NCBI GenBank assembly: GCA_023151115.1
Contig: JAKLJP010000007.1
Location: 124,001-188,000 of the forward strand
Length of the DNA: 64,000 bases
Direction of reading: 5' to 3'
Origin: Anaerolineae bacterium
GTDB lineage: Bacteria; Chloroflexota; Anaerolineae; 4572-78; J111
In this document: positions 52,978 to 61,009 of the stretch, one piece after another
How the letters are laid out: each line of letters begins with the position of its first letter
Numbering within the stretch: position 1 is the stretch's first letter
The notes under the pieces: generated by a model
What the model was told of the DNA's origin: nothing
Seen by the model: only the letters and a program-made list of their open reading frames with translations
The model's database searches: none
Translations under genes and position numbers: made by a program

Positions 52978-54561
52978 ATGTCGGACAAACTTCAACAAGG
53001 ACGAACCGCCGCCCGTGTGGGCGATACCGCCGAGGCCCGCCGCCTGTTCAACGAGGCTGCCCAGGAAGACCCGAACAATGCCGCCGCCTGGCTGGAATTG
53101 GCCGGCGTGGTCGAGGATTTGGCCGAAAAGAAAACTTATCTGGATCGTGTGGTGGACTTGGAGCCTGACAACGCTTCGGCCAAGGCGACGCTGGCTTTGC
53201 TGGAAAAGAAGACCGCCGACGGCGGACCCATTCGGCAGGCTCAGGGCAGGCCGCCGACCGTCGTAGATTTAGCACAAGACTTTGGCTCAACCGAGGAAGC
53301 AGACCCGTTATACTGTTACCAGCATCCTAAAGTGGAGACGAGTTTGCGCTGTAACCGCTGCAACCGGCCCATTTGCGCCAAATGCGCTCAGCGCACCCCG
53401 GTAGGGTTTCGCTGCTCGGAGTGCATATTGGCCATCGAGGATCGTTATTACAGCCAGGTGCAGGGCGACTATCTCAATCCTTACGACCATCCTCCGGCCA
53501 AACCGCTCTTTACCTACATTTTGATGGGCGCGATTGGGCTGGTCTGGCTGGCTCAGGAAGTGGCCGGCGGCTCCGAAGAGGGCCAGGTCCTGGTTAAATT
53601 TGGCGCGAATTACGGCCCGTTGATCCTGCAAGGTCAGGTCTGGCGGCTGTTTACCTCGATGTTTTTGCACATTGGGGCGCAGCATTTGATCTTTAATGTT
53701 ATCGGCTTGATTGCCTTTGGCTTTGAAATGGAGCGTTTGTATGGCCGCGCCCGCTTTATTGCCGTTTATCTGCTGGCCGGCTTGTTTGGCAGCCTGGCCA
53801 GCTTTGCCCTGCGCGGCCCGATGACTTATTCGGCGGGGGCCTCGGGGGCGATTTTTGGGGTTGTGGGTATGCAGTTAGCCTTCTTTCTTTTTTACCGGCG
53901 GCGCCTGGGCGAGTTTGGCCGGCGGCAGCGCAACACCGCCCTGATTCTCATCGGGGTGAGCCTGCTGATGGGCTGCAGTGGCTTGATGCCGGCCGACAAT
54001 TATGCTCACCTGGGCGGCTTTTTGGCCGGGGTTGTCCTGGGCTACCCGCTGGTTCCCCGCTACCGGATTGATTACACCAATTCACGCCGCCGTATTCAGG
54101 ACCGGGCCTCGCTGCTGCGGCGCTGGTGGATGCCCGCGCTCGGCCTGGCGGCGCTGGTCAGTGGGGTCTGGCTGGCCATCTCGTTTTGGGCTGCCGGGGG
54201 CTGGTGGGGGATGCCGTTACCCGGCCAGCCGGGCGGCGGAACAATTGCCTATGGACAGACGGTCGAAGGGCGACTGGTTGGCGAAGAAGGCGATTTGTGG
54301 CAGTTTGAAGGGGAAGCCGGCCAGGTAGTGACCATTACTATGCGGAGCGATGAAATAGACGCCCAGGTTGGCTTGTTTGATCCCGATAACGAATATTTAA
54401 CCGAAGATGGCGACAGCGGCGACGATGACAATGCCCGGATTGACGCCTACGTTTTGCCCGTTACCGGCACTTACACCATCTACGCCATCAGCAGCGACGG
54501 GCAGCCCGGCGCTTACTATTTGACCCTCAAGCTGGACAACTCTTTCAACCAGACCTCCTGA
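52978..54561 (+). CDS. Rhomboid-family intramembrane protease with TPR, zinc-binding and C-terminal beta domain
   Basis: From ATG 52978 (AGAGGA at proper spacing) the protein is 527 residues. It has an N-terminal TPR-like segment (QQGRTAARVGDTAEARRLFNEAAQEDPNNAAAW), a short repeat-derived insert (PIRQAQGRPP), a B-box-like zinc site (YCYQHPKVETSLRCNRCNRPICAKC...FRCSEC), then a rhomboid domain of six or seven helices with the catalytic Ser 289 in GASG and His 344 in NYAHLGG, then a membrane-proximal linker and a C-terminal domain (VEGRLVGEEGDLWQFEGEAGQVVTI...YTIYAISSDGQPGAYYLTL) like bacterial pre-peptidase C-terminal (PPC) domains. The PPC-like domain would face the outside. The substrate is unknown. 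Confidence 0.92.
   Translation: MSDKLQQGRTAARVGDTAEARRLFNEAAQEDPNNAAAWLELAGVVEDLAEKKTYLDRVVDLEPDNASAKATLALLEKKTADGGPIRQAQGRPPTVVDLAQDFGSTEEADPLYCYQHPKVETSLRCNRCNRPICAKCAQRTPVGFRCSECILAIEDRYYSQVQGDYLNPYDHPPAKPLFTYILMGAIGLVWLAQEVAGGSEEGQVLVKFGANYGPLILQGQVWRLFTSMFLHIGAQHLIFNVIGLIAFGFEMERLYGRARFIAVYLLAGLFGSLASFALRGPMTYSAGASGAIFGVVGMQLAFFLFYRRRLGEFGRRQRNTALILIGVSLLMGCSGLMPADNYAHLGGFLAGVVLGYPLVPRYRIDYTNSRRRIQDRASLLRRWWMPALGLAALVSGVWLAISFWAAGGWWGMPLPGQPGGGTIAYGQTVEGRLVGEEGDLWQFEGEAGQVVTITMRSDEIDAQVGLFDPDNEYLTEDGDSGDDDNARIDAYVLPVTGTYTIYAISSDGQPGAYYLTLKLDNSFNQTS
53222..53264. repeat. Repeat-derived in-frame insert in the rhomboid gene
   Basis: CCCATTCGGCAGGCTCAGGG encodes PIRQAQG between the TPR segment and zinc site. 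It is close to the CCATTCGACA(A/G)GCTCA(G/C)GCC motif found in intergenic repeats at 52700 and 54755 and, reversed, in the giant gene at 17818. Confidence 0.6.
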
Positions 54562-54626
54562 CCTGTTTATTTGTTAACATTGCCGGTTGACATTTGGCCC
54601 TTTAAGATTGATAATTAAGCCAGAAG

Positions 54627-54789
54627 GTAATTGCTCAGTATGTCATTTCGACCGAAGGGAGAAATCTTCGAGGCCGATGCAGCACTGTAGGGATTTCTCG
54701 GCCTACGGCCTCGAAACCTGTCCCACCCCTTCGGGTGCGCCGAAGGGCGTGAGCCTGTCGAATGGATGACATGAGGGCTGAGCAGTTAC
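54627..54789. repeat. Palindromic MITE-like repeat, family A, copy 4 (long form, inverted)
   Basis: GTAATTGCTCAGTATGTCATTTCGA on the left pairs with ATGACATGAGGGCTGAGCAGTTAC on the right. The internal part is the reverse complement of copy 3, with about 55 bp nearly identical. Confidence 0.85.
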
Positions 54790-54895
54790 GGATGAAATCC
54801 CTTACCAGCGATGACCGAAGACGAAACACCGGAGGCAGGGGTCAAAGACCCGGTCATCGGTCTTCCGTTCCCGGTCTACTTATGAGGAGGCACCA

Positions 54896-55150
54896 ATGGC
54901 CAACATTGAGCCAAAGTTAGAACAGCGCTTGCAGGATATGCCCAACCGGGCTGTAGATTTGATTGTCCGCACCGACGGCGACCCCAGCCCGCACCTGGAC
55001 TGGCTGGCCGCCCAGAACATCGAGGTCAGGCACGTCTTCAAACTGTCTCCGGGCGTGGCTGTATCCGCGCCGGGCCGGGATGCCTTGAAACTGCTAACCC
55101 AGAAGTGGGTGGTTTCGGTCGAGGTGGATGAAGGAGTAAGGGCTACATAG
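54896..55150 (+). CDS. Stand-alone subtilase propeptide/inhibitor-I9-like protein
   Basis: The 84-residue protein (GAGGAGG before the ATG) reads DLIVRTDGDPSPHLDWLAAQNIEVRHVFKLSPGVAVSAPGRDALKLLTQKWVVSVEVDEGV, matching the beta-alpha-beta pattern of subtilisin propeptides (inhibitor I9): strand, helix, strand with a hydrophobic pattern, then a VxxVExD-type final strand. It has no signal peptide. A subtilase gene follows 165 nt later, so this is probably its inhibitor or folding helper, supplied in trans. Confidence 0.68.
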   Translation: MANIEPKLEQRLQDMPNRAVDLIVRTDGDPSPHLDWLAAQNIEVRHVFKLSPGVAVSAPGRDALKLLTQKWVVSVEVDEGVRAT

Positions 55151-55217
55151 CAGAGGCGCGATGAAATAATAGAGAACCGATTATGCGTAATTAATTCCAT
55201 TGCCCTTTTAAAGAAAT

Positions 55218-55272
55218 GTGGTGCGTGGTACGTGGTACGTGGTCTGTAAACGCACTACGTACCACGCACCAC
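55218..55272. repeat. 16-bp inverted repeat between the propeptide-like and subtilase genes
   Basis: GTGGTGCGTGGTACGT (55218-55233) and its exact complement (55257-55272) bound a 23-nt loop that holds another GGTACGTGG unit. It is a separate palindromic family. Confidence 0.75.
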
Positions 55273-55314
55273 GTTTTACGTTTCACCTGAACCTTTCAGG
55301 CAAAGGAGATAACT

Positions 55315-56586
55315 ATGCCCGCGACGATTTCCCCATCTTTGCAGCAGAGAATGAATGCAGTCCCTAACGATGAGCCAATTCCGGTGATTGTGCGGCGCAA
55401 ACAAGGCAGCATGTTCAGCGCCCGCGCCGCTACCCGTGGCGTGTCACCCTCGCCCGGCGAACCCAGCTTTACCTTGATCCCCGCCGAAGCCATCCGCATG
55501 ACCCCCGCCGACATTGCCGCGCTGAGTCAGGCGGAGGATGTGGAGCATGTCTGGGCTGATTTGCCAGTGCATACCTGCCTCAATACCTCGGTGCCCAAAA
55601 TCAGTGTGCCGAGGGTCTGGTCCGAGGCTGGGCTGCGCGGGCAGGGCATCAAAGTGGCGGTGGTTGATACCGGCCTGGACGACAGTCACCCCGATTTTGC
55701 CGGGCGGGTGATGGCCATGAAAAGTTTTGTCAGCGACAGCGCCCGCGACGACAACGGCCACGGCACCCACGTGGCCGGGACCATTGCCGGCAGCGGGGCC
55801 AAATCGGGCGGGAAATATGTTGGCGTGGCGCCTGAAGCAACGCTGTATATTGCCAAAGTGCTGCGGGCCAACGGCAGCGGCTCAATGAGTTCGGTCATGG
55901 CCGGGATCGAGTGGGCGGTGTTGGAGCAGGGGGTGCAGATTATCAATCTTTCGCTGGGCGGCAGCGGGCCGTGCGACGGCACGGATGCCCTTTCGACGTT
56001 GGTGGATGAGGCGGTCCGCCAGGCCGGGGTGGTGGTTTGCGTGGCCGCCGGCAACGAGGGGCCGGAGGAGCGAACGGTTGGATCGCCTGGCTGCGCCCGC
56101 TACGTCATCACCGTGGGCGCGATGACCGATACCGATCTGATCGCCCGCTTTTCCTCGCGCGGCCCCACCGCCGATGGCCGCACCAAGCCGGACATTGTTT
56201 TTCCCGGCGTCGGGGTGATTGCGCCCCAGGCCGCCGGAACCCGGCTGGGCACGGTGATCGAGGATGGCTATGTAGCCAGCGACGGCACCAGCATGGCCAC
56301 GCCGCACGCCAGCGGGGTGGCGGCGTTACTGCTGCAAGCCAATCCCCAGCTTACCGCCGAGCAGGTTAAAAGCTTGATGCTGGCCGGCGCGGTCAGCATC
56401 GGCGCGCAGCCCAACGAGCAGGGCGTGGGCCGGGGCGACGCCTACCTGGCCTACCAGAAAGCGGTCGGTGTACTGCCCGAACCGACACCAGAACCTCAGC
56501 CAGAACCGGAGCCTCAACCTCAACCGCAGCCCCAACCTCAGCTCCAGCCGCCCGGCTGCCTGGCGAGTTTACTCGGGCGGCGGTAA
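55315..56586 (+). CDS. Subtilisin-like serine protease (S8)
   Basis: The 423-residue protein has an N-terminal propeptide-like part (residues 1-85), then the S8 catalytic domain with Asp 118 (VAVVDTGLD), His 149 (NGHGTHVAGTIAG) and Ser 326 (GTSMATPHASGVAALLL), plus the oxyanion-hole Asn region (VAAGNEGPE). A Pro-Glu-Gln repeat tail and a final LLGRR end it. AAAGGAG lies before the ATG. There is no signal peptide in front of the propeptide, so export is not evident; it may be intracellular or leave by another route. Confidence 0.93.
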   Translation: MPATISPSLQQRMNAVPNDEPIPVIVRRKQGSMFSARAATRGVSPSPGEPSFTLIPAEAIRMTPADIAALSQAEDVEHVWADLPVHTCLNTSVPKISVPRVWSEAGLRGQGIKVAVVDTGLDDSHPDFAGRVMAMKSFVSDSARDDNGHGTHVAGTIAGSGAKSGGKYVGVAPEATLYIAKVLRANGSGSMSSVMAGIEWAVLEQGVQIINLSLGGSGPCDGTDALSTLVDEAVRQAGVVVCVAAGNEGPEERTVGSPGCARYVITVGAMTDTDLIARFSSRGPTADGRTKPDIVFPGVGVIAPQAAGTRLGTVIEDGYVASDGTSMATPHASGVAALLLQANPQLTAEQVKSLMLAGAVSIGAQPNEQGVGRGDAYLAYQKAVGVLPEPTPEPQPEPEPQPQPQPQPQLQPPGCLASLLGRR

Positions 56587-56595
56587 GGAGGAAGT

Positions 56596-56694
56596 CATGT
56601 CATTCCGACCCGCTGTGCGGGTCGGAATCTTCGTGGCCACGGCCCAAAATGTTATGGGTATCAAGAGGATTTCTCGCTGGCGCTCGAAATGACA
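56596..56694. repeat. Palindromic MITE-like repeat, family A, copy 5
   Basis: CATGTCATTCCGA on the left and TCGAAATGACAGG on the right enclose a diverged centre with an extra GACCCG/CGGGTC hairpin. The outer arms are lost. Confidence 0.75.
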
Positions 56695-56774
56695 GGGGGA
56701 TTATTATCTCACTTCCACCTGCTCGAACCACCAATCCAAAATCTTCCAGGAGATAAACCTGTGAGGTTTAACCC

Positions 56775-56809
56775 AAAAAAGCCCCGCCGTTTTGGCGGGA
56801 CTTTTTTTG
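56775..56809 (+). terminator. Terminator downstream of the subtilase gene
   Basis: AAAAAAGCCCCGCC and GGCGGGACTTTTTTT form a strong stem around GTTTT. Confidence 0.85.
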
Positions 56810-56925
56810 TTGCTTCCCTCACTTGAACCGATAATGTTTTAGATTTCCAGGGAGCGTCGGGGTGGGTCAAGTTCCACATCCCACTCACCCACCTGCTGCA
56901 ACCGCTGCACATTCTCTTTCCTCAC

Positions 56926-57108
56926 TCATATCGAAAGCCGAAGCAGATTGAAGAAACGTTTGATACGATTGTCTCGTTTGTATGCCAGCAGGCGAACCGG
57001 TTTTTCATCCGCAAGGTCATCTTTATATACCATGTATGAGCGGCGTTGCGCCTCCGCTTCGCGTTCAACCCTCACCGTCAACTGAATTAACTGGATAGTT
57101 GGTTCCAT
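56926..57108 (-). CDS. Small basic hypothetical protein
   Basis: The 60-residue protein reads MEPTIQLIQLTVRVEREAEAQRRSYMVYKDDLADEKPVRLLAYKRDNRIKRFFNLL, with AAGGAAG upstream of the ATG. No family is recognised. It stands alone between the subtilase and a region of repeat fragments. Confidence 0.5.
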   Translation of the reverse strand: MEPTIQLIQLTVRVEREAEAQRRSYMVYKDDLADEKPVRLLAYKRDNRIKRFFNLLRLSI

Positions 57109-57769
57109 TGCCTACTTCCTTCTCTTGTTCTTATGACTAACTACCCTGCCAGTATACCAGCTTAAATTTAACTTGTAATCAGTCAAAGAGACCGTTATAG
57201 CTACAAAAAAAGGACTACCCTAAGGTGTCTTTTTTACAACATTTGATGTAGCTAATGCCTGAGTTAGGCATTTATAGACAAGCAAGGTTAGCCCTGAGCG
57301 AAGCCGAAGGGTCGAGAAATCCGCAATTACAAAAAAGTCCCGTTCAGTTCGTGCAGCGTGTATAGAACATCGCCTTCCTTCCCTGGTCGCGCAAGCCAAT
57401 GGCAAGGGGTATATAGGGTTCTTTACCAGGGGACCCTTATTTTGAAACAGGGGACAGAAGGTTCAGGGGTTGGTAATTTGATAATTTTTTGGTTGTGCTG
57501 CGGTTTGTGTATGTCATTGAAACTCAGTTTCATAGGGCAATTTTTGAATTCTCGCTCGAATGGACAGCTAACAGATACGTTTGCGCTGCAGGCAATCGAA
57601 TAGGCCGCCTGTGGCAACCAATCCCATCGCCTGTCAGCACCAAACGGGGTTAGGCTGCCCGATTGCATCGGCAACCATCGCTCACCACACGAAGGTGATT
57701 TACCCATGAGAGCAAGCAACACCACATCGCCCAGCGGCGCGGGTTGCTGACGGTGACACCGGCCGCCCG
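57109..57769. other. 661-nt region without recognisable genes
   Basis: It holds a terminator-like hairpin (AAAAAAGGACTACC...GGTGTCTTTTTT, 57207-57236) and a fragment of repeat family A (57290-57325). The open frames at 57358-57603 and 57423-57893 have no recognised motifs and the second overlaps the ABM gene, so they are not called. Confidence 0.5.
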
Positions 57770-58063
57770 TCAGGGCAGTTGCCTGATGACCGTAGCCCTG
57801 AATGGCGCGGCTAACAACTCCAACAGAGGCGCGTAGACGCCGCTGGCCGCAGCCTCCTGCATATGCGCTACCCGCGCCTCGGCCGACTCCCAATCGGCAA
57901 TCTCAACCAGAATGTCGGGGTTATCGAGCACCTCATAGCGCGTGCTGCCCAGGAAACCGGGCGCGCTCGGCCCATGTTTCGCCACAATGCTCTCAAGCAG
58001 ACCCTTGAGCTCAGCCCGCTGGCCTGGTTTGGCCTGTAGTTCGACAATCACCTTGATGGCCAT
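57770..58063 (-). CDS. Antibiotic biosynthesis monooxygenase (ABM)-domain protein
   Basis: The 97-residue protein is a dimeric alpha/beta-barrel of the ABM type: IKVIVELQAKPGQRAELKGLLESIVAKHGPSAPGFLGSTRYEVLDNPDILVEIADWESAEARVAHMQE. Such small enzymes oxidise quinols or aromatic compounds, or degrade heme, without a cofactor; the substrate is unknown. AAAGGAC precedes the ATG. It lies 45 nt downstream of the acetyltransferase gene. Confidence 0.85.
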   Translation of the reverse strand: MAIKVIVELQAKPGQRAELKGLLESIVAKHGPSAPGFLGSTRYEVLDNPDILVEIADWESAEARVAHMQEAAASGVYAPLLELLAAPFRATVIRQLP

Positions 58064-58108
58064 TTCAGCTTGTCCTTTCTAAAGTAATTCTTTTTTAGCG
58101 GTTTGTGT

Positions 58109-58777
58109 TTATCTCTTTTGTCGCCACATTCCCCAATTATGCAGCCCCCCTTTTGGGATTTCTTTGTCGGATACAACTTCAAATCCAAATCTTTGGTAAA
58201 TGGGAACATTGTTTTTACTCTGCGTTTCCAAAAAGCACGGCATTTTATTCGCATCCACAATTTCTAATGCTTTTATCATTAATTTTTTGCCAACGCCCAT
58301 TCCTTGTCTTTCAGGTAAGACTCCCACCGTCATTATATAGTAATGGTCAGAAGATGTTGCGGCTTTGTGCTCTTTTTCTGCAAAGTCCATAAACGCCATC
58401 AACCTTGAAAAAGAAGCCCAGCCCATCTTGAAGGGTGCAGCCAACATGCCTGATTGATACATCTTACCCATCGTCATTTTTGTCTGGTCAGGCGGCAACA
58501 TCATCAGCACGCCGTCCTTCTCGGCTGTTGAAAAACATGCTCCGTATAAAGCTGCCAGACGGAAAGTGACCCTAAAAAACCAGTTAAGCTTTCCTGGTTC
58601 GTTTATCGTGTCGCCATAAATAAAATTCAGCAGGGGGTCGGTATAAAATGCCTGCTCAAGAATTTTTGAAGCCCACTCCGTGTCCTGTGTGGTTAATTCG
58701 TCCATCCCCTCAAGATTGCCCGCGTTGAAGGCGTCAGGGAAACGGCGGGCGGCGGCCTTATTGCTGTCGGTTGACAT
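58109..58777 (-). CDS. GNAT acetyltransferase with a SnoaL-like N-terminal graft
   Basis: Residues 30-222 form a GNAT domain of the type WASKILEQAFYTDPLLNFIYG...YIMTVGVLPERQGMGVGKKLMIKALE...PIYQRFGFEVV, with the acetyl-CoA loop at RQGMGVG. The first 28 residues (SNKAAARRFPDAFNAGNLEGMDELTT) instead match the start of SnoaL-like/NTF2 proteins, of which a related member lies just upstream. The join suggests a fusion by deletion. AAGGAG before the ATG shows that the fused gene has a working start. The substrate is unknown. Confidence 0.75.
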   Translation of the reverse strand: MSTDSNKAAARRFPDAFNAGNLEGMDELTTQDTEWASKILEQAFYTDPLLNFIYGDTINEPGKLNWFFRVTFRLAALYGACFSTAEKDGVLMMLPPDQTKMTMGKMYQSGMLAAPFKMGWASFSRLMAFMDFAEKEHKAATSSDHYYIMTVGVLPERQGMGVGKKLMIKALEIVDANKMPCFLETQSKNNVPIYQRFGFEVVSDKEIPKGGLHNWGMWRQKR

Positions 58778-58872
58778 CGGTTATTCTCCTTTTATTTATG
58801 AATACAGCATTTTAACCACTTTTTTGAACTTTAGGCTGGGCAAACCTCAAACGACACTTGTCCCCGGGATCA

Positions 58873-59267
58873 TCACTCCCCAACGGCCATCCTGGTCATC
58901 TGAGCCGTATCCGTAACGTGGTCATATTTGACCACCTTGCCGGCCGCGTTGAACTGCCAGAGGTGACCATTGTTGGGGAAAGAGTAGACCTGGCCGTGGG
59001 CCGTAGCCTCGAAAGTGATGAGCACGAAGACCTTGTCACCGCCGTCGAAGAGCGTGTGTGGTTCAAAACGAGTGATTTTTAGGGGGCCATGGACTCGAAA
59101 AACCCCACCACATTGGCCTTGCCGCGCCGTGCTTGAAGCCACGGCACGTCGGGCAGCGGCGCCGTTGTCTCCCACTCGACGGCATCGTCTAGCTTGTCGA
59201 GGATGGTGGCTACATCGCCACGTGCGAAAGCCTCGTAGATGGCCTGTACCGTTTCTGCATTGCTCAT
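58873..59267 (-). pseudogene. NTF2/SnoaL-like gene with a -1 frameshift
   Basis: From ATG 59267 (GGAGGG before it) the first frame reads SNAETVQAIYEAFARGDVATILDKLDDAVEWET...VGFFESMAP and stops. Restoring one C in the five-base run at 59082-59086 links it to LKITRFEPHTLFDGGDKVFVLITFEATAHG...LWQFNAAGKVVKYDHVTDTAQM, giving an ordinary SnoaL-like protein of about 132 residues. Such proteins are small alpha+beta-barrel enzymes or binding proteins. A homopolymer error in the assembly is as likely as real decay. Confidence 0.78.
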
Positions 59268-59308
59268 TTTGCCCTCCATGCCATTAATTTACTCGTGATA
59301 CCTAACTA

Positions 59309-59459
59309 CCTGAGTTCGACGTTTTGCCGAAAATCATCCTGAGTAGGGCGTTAGCCCGTATCGAAGGGTGATTTTCGGCTCAAATATCACATCCTGAGTA
59401 GCTCTGAGCGAAGCGAGGGGCGTATCGAAGGATGTGATTTAGAAAACTCCGAACTCAGG
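59309..59459. repeat. Nested palindromic element
   Basis: CCTGAGTTCG (59309-59318) and its complement (59450-59459) enclose two internal hairpins, GCCGAAAATCA/TGATTTTCGGC and ATCACATCCT/AGGATGTGAT. The whole can fold as a three-way cruciform. Confidence 0.75.
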
Positions 59460-59461
59460 TC

Positions 59462-59535
59462 GTAGGTTGAGTTGGGCGAAGTGAAACCCAACGCAGCCCC
59501 AGGAGGGTCGGGTCTCGCGCCTCGACCCAACCTAC
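59462..59535. repeat. GTAGGTTGRGTTGGG-type palindromic repeat
   Basis: GTAGGTTGAGTTGGG at the left and CGACCCAACCTAC at the right bound a segment with GAAACCCAACGCAGCC, a motif of a palindromic repeat seen in many bacteria. Confidence 0.65.
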
Positions 59536-59572
59536 AACTGGCTGGGGTCAGACCTTGATTTCTTTTCTACGA

Positions 59573-59839
59573 CTACTCGGCAGCCTCAAGATGGAAGACG
59601 ACCGGCTGTATGACCCCGTGCGACTCCATCGCTGCCGCCGCCTCCGGTGTTTGCATGAAGGCCATCAGACCCTCCATGTCGTGAATATTGACGGACACGG
59701 CGACCTGATTGCTTCCGTCCGCCGCAACATACGAGACGAGTTCCGTGCCGAATGGCCCAATAACCTCGACCCGCTCATCGCCCTTGGACGCCCAGTGCTT
59801 CACATCCTTGACGGTATGGGTAGCAACTATTCTTGGCAT
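59573..59839 (-). CDS. Small dimeric alpha/beta-barrel-like protein
   Basis: The 88-residue protein reads MPRIVATHTVKDVKHWASKGDERVEVIGPFGTELVSYVAADGSNQVAVSVNIHDMEGLMAFMQTPEAAAAMESHGV, like small conserved proteins with a ferredoxin-type fold. TAAGGAG precedes the ATG. No function is known. It heads the group of small minus-strand genes (59839-57770). Confidence 0.62.
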   Translation of the reverse strand: MPRIVATHTVKDVKHWASKGDERVEVIGPFGTELVSYVAADGSNQVAVSVNIHDMEGLMAFMQTPEAAAAMESHGVIQPVVFHLEAAE

Positions 59840-60149
59840 TTGTTATTCTCCTTATTTTTATGACGAATTTCTATTTGTTTGTGACTGGAAGATCTCAACC
59901 AGCCTATCTTCCCTATACCCTTTAAGACGCTCAAATCATACGCATCACCTCGCCTTCATAGCCTAAAAAGAGTCAATCGGAAACTCCAACTGCGTCACGA
60001 CCAGTCGTCTGCTTCGCCCGGCAGCGATTTTACCCAGCCTGGCCCGGCGCGGGGATCAAGCTCGGCTGTTGCATCATCGCCATCTGGTCAAATAACACCA
60101 ATAGTTATTAACTGTTTATATTTTTACAAGAGTCAATCTATACCAAAAA
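59840..60149. other. Intergenic region with possible protein remnant
   Basis: On the minus strand, short stretches read FDQMAMMQQPSLIPAPGQAG then, after a stop, KIAAGRSRRLVVTQLEFPIDSF, which look like pieces of a decayed gene. No intact gene is seen. Confidence 0.3.
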
Positions 60150-60244
60150 CAGAATGAGAACGTAACTTTCAAAAAAGGCTGGCAGGTAAAACACGCCAGA
60201 TTTGGCTTTGACTCTAATTATGAAAAAGTTCTGCTTTCATTCTG
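60150..60244. mobile_element. MITE-like element with imperfect 20-bp inverted repeats
   Basis: CAGAATGAGAACGTAACTTT (60150-60169) and the complement of AAAGTTCTGCTTTCATTCTG (60225-60244) match at 16 of 20 positions. The 95-bp element has no coding capacity. Confidence 0.45.
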
Positions 60245-60304
60245 ATTTCAGTATAATTTGAACCATGCCTAAATCTTTGTACCCGAAGCTAAACGGCTGT
60301 ATAA

Positions 60305-60907
60305 TTACCGGCTAACATTCATAATAAGCGAGAGAATAGGTGAGGACGCTACGCCGGTTGCCCAGAAGCGTCGCTGATCAGCGCCAACTCGGGCGTCTCT
60401 TGCAACAGGTCGGAGAGATGCCGTCGTCGCTTACGACCGGGGTCTGGCAGGCGCATCGTATCCCGCCCCGTCGTCTCCAGGAGCGGCAGGATACGGCGGA
60501 TATAACGGCCGGCCGTGGTATCGCTGACCCCAAACAGACCCCCTAACGCCTCCAGGGTCGGATAGTGGCGCAACCAGACGATCGTCAGCAGGATTTGGTC
60601 TCGAGCTTCTAATTCAAAGTCAGGCCCACCCCCAACGGCGCGTTGCCGATCAGGCCGGTTGAGCCGCTTCTTCTCCGCGGCCGTATAACCTGGCCAGATA
60701 GTTTTGACCAACTCATCGAACTCGGTTAGGCCCAGGCCGGTCAGGGCCTGGAACAGGGGTTGATTTTGGCTCAGGCCATGGTATCGCAGGACCATAATAT
60801 CTTTGAGCGGCAGCAGCGGCCAGCATAAGGCTCAGAAGTTAGGACAACGATAGGATGATTGCCTTTACGTGACTCAATCATCTTTTATTGTGAATGTTAT
60901 CTGGTAA
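60305..60907 (-). mobile_element. Insertion-sequence remnant with 23-bp terminal inverted repeats
   Basis: TTACCGGCTAACATTCATAATAA (left end, 60305-60327) and the complement of 60885-60907 match at 20 of 23 positions. The 603-bp element encloses a truncated transposase gene. Full elements with this type of transposase are usually well over 800 bp, so an internal deletion is likely. No clear target duplication is visible. Confidence 0.7.
60349..60795 (-). pseudogene. Truncated transposase (HTH_Tnp_4 / DDE_Tnp_4 type, IS5-like)
   Basis: The 148-residue ORF has the N-terminal helix-turn-helix domain of this transposase group: LTGLGLTEFDELVKTIWPGY, LNRPDRQRAVGGGPDFEL, DQILLTIVWLRHYPTLEALGGLFGVSDTTAGRYIRRILPLLE. 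It stops shortly after LALISDASGQPA, where the first catalytic Asp of the DDE domain lies, so the nuclease domain is missing. It cannot be active by itself. Confidence 0.82.
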
Positions 60908-61009
60908 AATCAGGATACCAGATTTTGGTTCGATTGTCCCTGTACATCCCCTTGCACAACTGTACAAGCCAACCGATCCGGTAATTGCTGTTTAAGGGCT
61001 AGCGTTACG

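Noticed and set aside
57423..57893. A 156-codon minus-strand open frame
   Set aside because: It overlaps the ABM-domain gene, has no recognisable motif and lacks a ribosome binding site.
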